Shown piece by piece: positions 57,624 to 64,000 of a stretch of 64,000 nucleotides of DNA. Position numbers and translations under genes: made by a program. Every line of letters begins with the position of its first letter. The stretch's first letter is position 1. The notes beneath the pieces were generated by a model, which saw only the letters and a program-made list of their open reading frames with translations, had not been told where the DNA came from and searched no databases. The stretch is from Bacteroidota bacterium (lineage in GTDB: Bacteria; Bacteroidota; Bacteroidia; Bacteroidales; FEN-979). The stretch covers positions 41,333-105,332 of the forward strand of contig JAPLDK010000052.1 in the NCBI GenBank assembly GCA_026391775.1. Reading direction: 5' to 3'.

Positions 57624-58802
57624 ATGGATGTGCGAATAATTATTGCCCGTTTATTGGAAGAACATGATTGTGTTATACTTCCGGGTTTCGGAGGCTTTAT
57701 AGGCAACTATGCCCCTGCACGTATTGATCCGGCAAGCCATTCCTTTGTCCCTCCCTCAAAGAAAATACTTTTCAATATAAATCTGAAGCAGAACGACGGA
57801 TTGTTATGCAATCGCATCGTTACTGATAAAGGAGTAAGTTATGCCGATGCCCTTGCCATGGTAAATGAGCTGGTGACCAACATCAGGCATCATTTGAAAA
57901 GCGGGAAGTCTTTTATTATTCCCGAAGTGGGAAGGCTTTTTGCCGGCAGGGAAGGTACCCTGCAGTTTGAACAGGAAAAAGGTTCGAATCTTTTACCCGA
58001 TGCTTTTGGCTTGCAAACTTTCGTGTCACCTCCTGTAAGCAGGAATTCTTACTCCGACAGATTCGAAAAGGTTCTTGTTACGCAACAAAGGGATAATTCA
58101 TCACCCAGGCGTCAATTCCCCCGATCGTTAAAATGGGCTGCAATGCTCGCGATACCTATTGGCACTGCGGCTATCATTGGAATAACCCAATATGACAAAC
58201 TCAGAAATCCATCGGTAAACAATGCAGGCATTCTCAGTTCTGTGTTTTCCCGTTTCTCTGCGTCCTCACTGGTTGAAAAAAAGGAAGCACCTGCCCACAG
58301 ACCAGAGATCAATTACGATTTCGGAGCAATCCCGTCGATGTTTAATGACCCGACTCCCTCAACTACTGCTGCCACATCAAGTTCTTCCGCCGACCCTGAT
58401 ATGGATCAGATGGTCAATTCAGCCCATGATGCAGCAGATCGGATTTCGGAAAACAATACGATCACTACAAATCAAAAACAAGATAAACATCCGATTGTTC
58501 CCGATGTTGAGGAAAAAACTTCGGCCAGGATTGCAGAAACTGCCTCAACGGAAGGCTCTGAAGGAATCAGCAAGTCAGATAATTTCGCCATTATTATCGG
58601 GGCTTTCAGGATCCGTGAAAATGCTATGAAATGTGTTCAGGATGCCAATTCAAAAGGGCTGAATGCCGGTGTCTATGATCGTTCCAGAAGTGGGCTTTAT
58701 CGTGTCGCTCTCACAACGACAAACAAGCAGAAAGAAGCTGAAAACCTTCTCAGCGACGCCAGATCAAAAGGATTCTCAGGTGCCTGGCTGCTTTCCAAAT
58801 AG
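57624..58802 (+). CDS. HU-like domain, transmembrane and SPOR domain fusion protein
   Basis: 392 residues in three parts. Residues about 1-130 resemble the HU-like (CCDC81-type) domain of Bacteroidota (LLEEHDCVILPGFGGFIGNY and KQNDGLLCNRIVTDKGVSYADAL). A transmembrane helix lies at about 170-188 (WAAMLAIPIGTAAIIGIT). A long low-complexity linker rich in Ser, Thr and Pro follows, then a SPOR domain at about 319-392 (FAIIIGAFRIRENAMKCVQDAN) that would bind denuded glycans at the division site. The fusion places a cytosolic HU-like fold opposite a periplasmic wall-binding domain. Family is recalled from other Bacteroidota; role in division is an inference. Confidence 0.85.
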   Translation: MDVRIIIARLLEEHDCVILPGFGGFIGNYAPARIDPASHSFVPPSKKILFNINLKQNDGLLCNRIVTDKGVSYADALAMVNELVTNIRHHLKSGKSFIIPEVGRLFAGREGTLQFEQEKGSNLLPDAFGLQTFVSPPVSRNSYSDRFEKVLVTQQRDNSSPRRQFPRSLKWAAMLAIPIGTAAIIGITQYDKLRNPSVNNAGILSSVFSRFSASSLVEKKEAPAHRPEINYDFGAIPSMFNDPTPSTTAATSSSSADPDMDQMVNSAHDAADRISENNTITTNQKQDKHPIVPDVEEKTSARIAETASTEGSEGISKSDNFAIIIGAFRIRENAMKCVQDANSKGLNAGVYDRSRSGLYRVALTTTNKQKEAENLLSDARSKGFSGAWLLSK

Positions 58803-58811
58803 TTACACTAC

Positions 58812-59480
58812 GTGCCAAAAAAGAAGCTGATCCATTTTCAGGAAAATCTGACATTCCCTTTTCTTTTTCAATGCAGGTATCACGAACTTGGTAATCCATT
58901 TCCGCTTAAAGGGTCATGGAATGAAAAGTTCTTCGGGAATTCCAATCCCATCATCCTGGAACTTGGTTGCGGAAAAGGGGAGTACACTGTAGGGCTTGCA
59001 CAAGCCTATCCTGATAAAAATTTCATCGGAATGGATATCAAGGGTGCCCGCCTGTGGAAAGGTTGCCGGACTGTTAAGGATGAAAACCTGGGCAATGTTG
59101 CCTTTGTCCGAAGCCCAATCGACCAAATTGAATATTTTTTTTCCACTGGTGAAGTTTCAGGAATCTGGATCACTTTTCCCGATCCCCAGCCGAAAAAAGA
59201 AAAACAACGCCTCACATCAACCCGTTTCCTCTCGAAATTTCAAAATATAATGAAGTCCGACGGGATCATTTATCTGAAAACCGACAACAAAGAATTCTAC
59301 GATTTTACATTAAGGATTGTAAGTGAGAACGGCTTCAACCTTGGATTCAAAACCGATGATCTATACCATTCCGGAACAAACGAAGACGTGATTAAATTTC
59401 AAACCTACTACGAAAACAGGTGGCTTGGGATGGGTAAAAAGATCTGCTATCTCAGGTTCAGCCTTCAGAACAGCACATAA
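58812..59480 (+). CDS. trmB: tRNA (guanine-N7-)-methyltransferase
   Basis: Methylates N7 of G46 in the tRNA variable loop with SAM. 222 residues. LELGCGKGEYTVGLAQAYPDKNFIGMDIKGARLW (about 55-88) is the SAM site, and ITFPDPQPKKEKQRLTSTRFL (about 118-138) is the TrmB substrate motif. The start is a GTG at 58812; no ATG is available upstream. It starts 9 bases after the SPOR gene and the S46 peptidase starts 7 bases after its stop. Confidence 0.96.
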   Translation: MPKKKLIHFQENLTFPFLFQCRYHELGNPFPLKGSWNEKFFGNSNPIILELGCGKGEYTVGLAQAYPDKNFIGMDIKGARLWKGCRTVKDENLGNVAFVRSPIDQIEYFFSTGEVSGIWITFPDPQPKKEKQRLTSTRFLSKFQNIMKSDGIIYLKTDNKEFYDFTLRIVSENGFNLGFKTDDLYHSGTNEDVIKFQTYYENRWLGMGKKICYLRFSLQNST

Positions 59481-59487
59481 TAAGCTT

Positions 59488-61653
59488 ATGAAAAAAACTA
59501 TAATCTCCATCTTCATCATCCTGAATCTTATTCCTTCTCTGCTGAAATCCGAGGAAGGCATGTGGCCCCCGGTCTTTCTGGGGCAGAGGATAAGTGCAAT
59601 GCAGAAGCTGGGACTTAAACTGGGAGCCGAAGACATTTACAACATTAATAATTCTTCCCTGAAAGACGCTATAGTCCAGTTTGGAGGCGGGTGTACAGGT
59701 GTACTGGTATCGGAAACCGGATTGCTGCTTACAAATCATCATTGCGGTTTCGGATCCATTCAAAAGCAAAGCAGTATTGAGCATGATTACCTGACTCATG
59801 GTTTCTGGGCCGGGTCAATAGCTGAGGAACTGCCAAATCCAGGCCTTACTGTTACTTTCCTGATCAGGATGGAGGATGTGAGCAATAATGTCCTGGAAAA
59901 TGTGACACCGGCCATGAATGAACAGGACCGCTATACGGTTATAAAAAAGAATATTGATAAAATCGAGAAGGAAGCAGTTAAAAGTACGGGCTTCGAGGCA
60001 AAAGTCAAACCCTTTTATTACGGCAACCAGTATTTTCTGTTTATCAATGAAGTGTTTAAAGATGTAAGGCTGGTTGGAGCTCCTCCTTTTGATATCGGTA
60101 GCTTCGGGGGCGATACCGATAACTGGGCCTGGCCAAGGCATACTGGGGATTTCTCAGTTTTCAGGATTTACTCATCCAAGGACAATAAGCCGGCAGAATA
60201 CTCCAGGGAAAATGTTCCTTATATACCTAAAAAATATCTTTCTGTTTCATTGAAGGGTGTTGAAAAGGGTGATTTTACATTGATTTTCGGATTTCCTGGG
60301 ACCACTAGGGAATATCTTACTTCTTACGGTGTCGATCTGATCGCTTTTAAGGAAAATCCGGTTAAAGTTGCTTTCAGGCAAAAAAGACTGGATATTATTG
60401 AAGCAGCCATGGCTGCTGATCGGGGAACGAGGATACAATATGCTTCAAAGAGAGCGGGTATTGCTAACGGCTGGAAAAAGATGATGGGGGAGAGCCAGGG
60501 CATAAAACGTCTCAATACATTGGAGACCAAACATGTTCAGGAGAAGGGTTTTACTGTTTGGGTAAATGCAGACCAGGAGAGAGTAAAAAAGTATGGCGGG
60601 CTTTTTCAAACAGCAGAAAGCACATACCAGCGCTGGTATCCTTATGATCTGGCGGGTATTTACATTACCGAAGGCTTTCAGGGAATTGAACTGCTGAAAT
60701 TTGCAGGCGGGTTCAAAGACCTGGTAAAGCAATCGGCACAAAAAGACGTGAAAGAAGCAGATCTTGTTAAAAGCGCCGAAAAGCTCAAAGCAGCAACCCG
60801 TATCTTTTTTAAAGACTACCGGCAAATAGTTGACGAGCAGGTAGCTCTTTCAATACTGGATAAGATATCGAAGGAGATGGATCCTTCGTTTAAGCCGGCT
60901 TACTTTATTTTGATCGAAAAGAAACAAAAAGGAGATTGGGAAGAATTTGTGAACCGGCTGTATGCGACTTCTGTCTTTGCCGACAGTTCAAAAATCCTGA
61001 AAATATTGTTGGACCCGAGGGCAAAAACGCTCAAAAAACTTGGCAATGATCCGGCTTTTTTGATGGTTGCCTCTGCAACCGCTATTTTGGATAAAAAAGT
61101 GAGTCATGAAATGCTGGAATGTAACAGGGTTATTGACAGCCTCCAGCGGATCTATATTGAAGGGCTGATGCTTTACCGGGCAGGAAAACAGTTGTATCCC
61201 GATGCAAATTCCACACTGCGTATTGCCTATGGGAAGGTTGATGATTACAGTCCGGCAGACGCAATAAACTATCGTTATTTCACTACTGTCAAAGGTATTC
61301 TTCAGAAGGAAAATCCAGACATCTATGATTATATTGTGGAGCCAAAACTCAAGGACCTTATTGTGGGCCGGGAATTCGGGCAGTACGCCGATAAGGACGG
61401 GACAATGCATGTTGCTTTTACAGCCTCAAACCACACAAGCGGTGGTAATTCAGGAAGCCCCGTCCTGGATGGGAATGGCAGGTTGATCGGTTTGAATTTC
61501 GACAGGAACTGGGAAGGAACTATGAGCGATCTTCAGTATGATCCTGACGAATGCCGGAATATTGTGTTGGATATACGTTACTGCCTATTTATCATTGATA
61601 GGTTTGCCGGTGCGCAAAGGCTTATCGACGAAATGAGGCTCGTAAAAGAGTGA
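59488..61653 (+). CDS. S46 family dipeptidyl peptidase, DPP11-like
   Basis: Periplasmic serine dipeptidyl peptidase. 721 residues from the ATG at 59488, with a signal peptide (IISIFIILNLIPSLLKS). An in-frame Met 21 codons upstream lies inside trmB and is not the start. Catalytic His85 in LTNHHCGF, Asp in the NWAWPRHTGDF segment, and Ser655 in GGNSGSPVLD. Arg lies 18 residues after the Ser (position 673), the residue that in Porphyromonas DPP11 gives preference for Asp/Glu at P1, while DPP7 has Gly. So an acidic specificity is inferred. It frees dipeptides for peptide-using metabolism. Confidence 0.93.
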   Translation: MKKTIISIFIILNLIPSLLKSEEGMWPPVFLGQRISAMQKLGLKLGAEDIYNINNSSLKDAIVQFGGGCTGVLVSETGLLLTNHHCGFGSIQKQSSIEHDYLTHGFWAGSIAEELPNPGLTVTFLIRMEDVSNNVLENVTPAMNEQDRYTVIKKNIDKIEKEAVKSTGFEAKVKPFYYGNQYFLFINEVFKDVRLVGAPPFDIGSFGGDTDNWAWPRHTGDFSVFRIYSSKDNKPAEYSRENVPYIPKKYLSVSLKGVEKGDFTLIFGFPGTTREYLTSYGVDLIAFKENPVKVAFRQKRLDIIEAAMAADRGTRIQYASKRAGIANGWKKMMGESQGIKRLNTLETKHVQEKGFTVWVNADQERVKKYGGLFQTAESTYQRWYPYDLAGIYITEGFQGIELLKFAGGFKDLVKQSAQKDVKEADLVKSAEKLKAATRIFFKDYRQIVDEQVALSILDKISKEMDPSFKPAYFILIEKKQKGDWEEFVNRLYATSVFADSSKILKILLDPRAKTLKKLGNDPAFLMVASATAILDKKVSHEMLECNRVIDSLQRIYIEGLMLYRAGKQLYPDANSTLRIAYGKVDDYSPADAINYRYFTTVKGILQKENPDIYDYIVEPKLKDLIVGREFGQYADKDGTMHVAFTASNHTSGGNSGSPVLDGNGRLIGLNFDRNWEGTMSDLQYDPDECRNIVLDIRYCLFIIDRFAGAQRLIDEMRLVKE

Positions 61654-61667
61654 ATTTTTAAATGACC

Positions 61668-62525
61668 TTATCCGAACAGGTTCACCAGGGCGTTCGTGAT
61701 CGTGGGGTACCTGAAACGGAATCCCATGATGGTAAGTTTGCCAGGAAGCACTTTATGCCCTTCGAGTAATAAAATGGCACCTTCTCCATAAATAAATTTC
61801 AGGATAGCTCCGGGAAGAGTTAGGAAAACCGGTTGTTTCAAAACTTTTCCAAAAGTTGAACTGAATTCCGCATTGGTAACAGGGTAGGGGCTTACAATAT
61901 TGACCGGACCGCTCAGGGATTCGTTTTCAATGATGAATATAAAAGCATTTACAAGGTCTTTGATATGGATGAAAGATATCCATTGGCCACCTTTGCCGAT
62001 TTTTGCACCAAGACCCATACTGAAAATAGGGTACATTCGGCTCATTGCCCCACCATCTTCCCCCAGCACCATACCCATTCTTGGGATTACAACCCTGACA
62101 GAACCTACGGCTGACAGTGCTTCATTTTCCCAATCCCTACAAACATTTCCAAGAAAACTCCCGGCAAAGGAAATGCTGTCTTCGTCATGCGTCCCGTCAT
62201 TATCATAGATGTCGACTCCGGAAGCAGAGAGCAGAAGCCCGGGCTTGCTGGAACATTCCATAATAGCCGAGACAATTTTACGGGTAGCATCCATACGGCT
62301 GTCGTGGATCTCCTTTTTATATGCCGCATTCCATCTTTTTGAGATATTGGCACCGGCAAGGTTGATCACAACATCGCAACCTTCAATTTTTGTTTGCCTG
62401 AATTCATCAGCCGGCATGCTGAACGATTCCCGGTTGATTGATTTTATCGTCCAGCCTTTTTCCTTAAAGGCCCTGGTCAGCGCTTTGCCGATAAATCCTC
62501 CTGCACCACTGATAGAAACAATCAT
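61668..62525 (-). CDS. TIGR01777 family (SDR39U1-like) epimerase
   Basis: 285 residues. Rossmann start VSISGAGGFIGKALTRAFKEKGW, then DVVINLAGANISKRWNAAYKKEIHDSRMDATRKIVSAI (about 50-88), the signature of this group. SASGVDIYDNDG and the C-terminal GHKVLPGKLTIMGFRFRYPTI also fit. Widespread proteins thought to bind NADP; substrate unknown. Convergent to the S46 peptidase gene and divergent from mutA. Confidence 0.93.
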   Translation of the reverse strand: MIVSISGAGGFIGKALTRAFKEKGWTIKSINRESFSMPADEFRQTKIEGCDVVINLAGANISKRWNAAYKKEIHDSRMDATRKIVSAIMECSSKPGLLLSASGVDIYDNDGTHDEDSISFAGSFLGNVCRDWENEALSAVGSVRVVIPRMGMVLGEDGGAMSRMYPIFSMGLGAKIGKGGQWISFIHIKDLVNAFIFIIENESLSGPVNIVSPYPVTNAEFSSTFGKVLKQPVFLTLPGAILKFIYGEGAILLLEGHKVLPGKLTIMGFRFRYPTITNALVNLFG

Positions 62526-62614
62526 TCCTTTTTTTCGTAAAGTTACTAAAGAATCATACTGAATAACCGGCTTAATATTTTTATGTTGAGCATGTGAACT
62601 TCTAAGTAATTATC

Positions 62615-62622
62615 TAAATTTG
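62615..62622 (+). promoter_or_regulatory. Putative -7 element for mutA
   Basis: TAAATTTG, full TAnnTTTG match, 56 bases before the mutA ATG. Confidence 0.4.
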
Positions 62623-62678
62623 CTTATCTTTACTATGCATAAAACCCATCAAACGGGAAACTGACCAGACTTAATTAC

Positions 62679-64000
62679 ATGAACAGCAACGAGAGGACCC
62701 GGAAATTATTCAGTGAGTTCCCAGCCATAACTACTACTGAATGGGAAAAGAAGATTATTGCCGATCTTAAAGGAGTAGATTATAATAAAAAGCTTATATG
62801 GAATACTGAAGAGGGATTTCCGGTCAAACCCTATTACCGTTCCGGGGATCTTGATGGCCTTGAATATATTAGCCGGTTGAAAAATGAGTATCCACAGATA
62901 TTCTTCACAGGGAGTGGAAACGACTGGCTTATTCGCCAGGATCTACATACAGTAGAAATTGGAGAAGCTAACCATCTCGCCCTTGATGCGGTGAAGAACG
63001 GAGTCTCTGCTATCGGCCTTAATGCCAGGGAAATCATCACTCATAAGCAAATGTCGGCACTGCTTGAGGGAATCGACCTGGGAAAAACATGGATCTATTT
63101 TATCAGTTCAAAATCTTATCCCCTGACGCTGGAGCTTTTCTTTTATGAAGTAAGCGTCAGGAAACTGAATAGTAAACAGGTAAAGGGTGGGATAAACTTC
63201 GACCCTTTGTCGTATTTACTTCTTCATGGCGATTTCTATGTTAATTACAACAATAACCTGGAAGAAGCCGGGTATCTCCTGAATACTATCAGCAAACGAT
63301 TACCACAATTCAGATCGATTAGCATTAACGGTCAGTATTTTCAGAATTCCGGCTCAACTCTTATTCAGGAACTGGGCTTCAGTCTTGCTTCCGCAAATGA
63401 ATATCTTGCTTCACTGACCACTAAAGGATTTACAATTGATACCCTCGCCCCGAAAATGCTGTTTCATTTTGCCTGTGGTCCGAATTATTTTATGGAGATT
63501 GCAAAGTTGAGGGCCGCCAGGATCTTATGGGCAAAAATAATTGAGCGCTACAATCCAAAGGATCCGGAATCATTAAAAATGTTCATCCATTCATCTACTG
63601 CTACATGGAACAAGACAATTTACGACCCTTACGTAAACATGCTGAGAACGACAACAGAGGGGATGTCGGCTGCCCTTGGACAGGCCGACTCTCTGTCTAT
63701 CGGTCCCTTCGATATGCCGTTCAGGCAGCCTGATGATTTTTCAGCAAGGATAGCCAGGAACCAGCAGCTTATCTTCAAAGAAGAATCCTATCTTAACAAG
63801 ATCAATGATCCGGCCGCAGGAGCTTATTATATCGAAAGCCTGACCGACAGCCTGGCCCGGCATGCCTGGGACCTTTTCAGGGTAGTTGAAGGAATGGGAG
63901 GAATGATAGAGGCGGTTAAAACCGGGTTTGTTCAGGACGAAATTGAAAAGAACTGTAGCCGGAAGGAAGCTGACATTGCTGAGAGAAAAGCTGTTCTGAT
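62679..64000 (+). CDS. mutA: Methylmalonyl-CoA mutase small subunit (partial, C-terminus outside window)
   Basis: Cobalamin-dependent isomerisation of methylmalonyl-CoA and succinyl-CoA in propionate metabolism. About 440 residues are visible from the ATG at 62679 to the right edge. FSEFPAITTTEWEKKIIADLKGVDYNKKLIWNTEEGFPVKPYYRSGDL is the start of the MutA/MutB TIM-barrel part, and NDPAAGAYYIESLTDSLARHAWDLFR near 380 is typical. The small-subunit call rests on the degenerate substrate region and the start sequence; the large subunit mutB is expected next, past the edge. Its cobalamin use fits the presence of metH. Confidence 0.93.
   Translation, partial: MNSNERTRKLFSEFPAITTTEWEKKIIADLKGVDYNKKLIWNTEEGFPVKPYYRSGDLDGLEYISRLKNEYPQIFFTGSGNDWLIRQDLHTVEIGEANHLALDAVKNGVSAIGLNAREIITHKQMSALLEGIDLGKTWIYFISSKSYPLTLELFFYEVSVRKLNSKQVKGGINFDPLSYLLLHGDFYVNYNNNLEEAGYLLNTISKRLPQFRSISINGQYFQNSGSTLIQELGFSLASANEYLASLTTKGFTIDTLAPKMLFHFACGPNYFMEIAKLRAARILWAKIIERYNPKDPESLKMFIHSSTATWNKTIYDPYVNMLRTTTEGMSAALGQADSLSIGPFDMPFRQPDDFSARIARNQQLIFKEESYLNKINDPAAGAYYIESLTDSLARHAWDLFRVVEGMGGMIEAVKTGFVQDEIEKNCSRKEADIAERKAVL

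Overview
The window comes from a chromosome of the phylum Bacteroidota, most likely order Bacteroidales or a close relative. Evidence: a type IX secretion/gliding operon (porP-gldKLMN) plus porW, a TonB-dependent receptor with a carboxypeptidase-regulatory-like N-terminal domain, GGGP synthase, the Bacteroidota gene string sigma-54 regulator-lptE-TPR-secG-groSL, an S46 dipeptidyl peptidase, and promoter -7 elements of the TAnnTTTG type before many transcription units. No ribosomal RNA, tRNA, CRISPR, insertion sequence or prophage was seen. The region is almost fully coding; no stretch over 300 bases lacks a gene (longest gaps are about 235-255 bases, at 27222-27459, 43442-43675 and 54349-54602).

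Layout. 1-2824: C-terminally truncated TonB receptor, a small basic secreted protein, and a lipoprotein with a Rieske-like fold. 2828-9705: methyl cycle block, with ahcY divergent from a phosphopantetheinyl transferase-metH-metF operon that runs on into GGGP synthase; elbB follows on the other strand. 11294-16132: nucleotide-sugar genes, wbpE-wbpD-wbpB (UDP-2,3-diacetamido-glucuronate route), galE, rfbB. 16190-18942 (minus): fabD, a BI-1 family membrane protein, folE and a PTPS/QueD homologue. 18969-22799 (minus): porW, bactofilin, AtpZ-like and an atpB-linked membrane protein, but no atpB after them. 22898-26307: M23 endopeptidase, dxr, rseP. 26325-27221: YitT transporter-like protein.

27460-33682 is the type IX secretion core operon. 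porP is split by an exact 19-bp tandem duplication that shifts the frame; removing one copy restores a 323-residue protein. gldK, gldL, gldM and gldN are intact and end in a strong terminator. 33816-45651: recG, pheT, an extended nucleotide-sugar dehydrogenase, a receiver-less sigma-54 activator, lptE, a TPR protein, secG, groS, groL. 45760-49437: DUF4468-like protein, rlmN, adenine deaminase, a lone ArsR regulator. 49441-54348: large Ig-like lipoprotein, yebC, a response regulator downstream of ackA. 54603-64000: GH3 family protein, deoxynucleoside kinase, kdsB, an HU-TM-SPOR fusion, trmB, a DPP11-type S46 peptidase, a TIGR01777 epimerase, and the 5' part of mutA.

The most notable signal is the porP frameshift, because a unit of 19 bp can be lost or regained by slippage and PorP is required for type IX secretion in Porphyromonas. 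Also worth a look are the AtpZ genes without atpB, the inverted repeat on the gldK promoter, the bactofilin/M23 pairing, and the Rieske-like lipoprotein with changed ligands.
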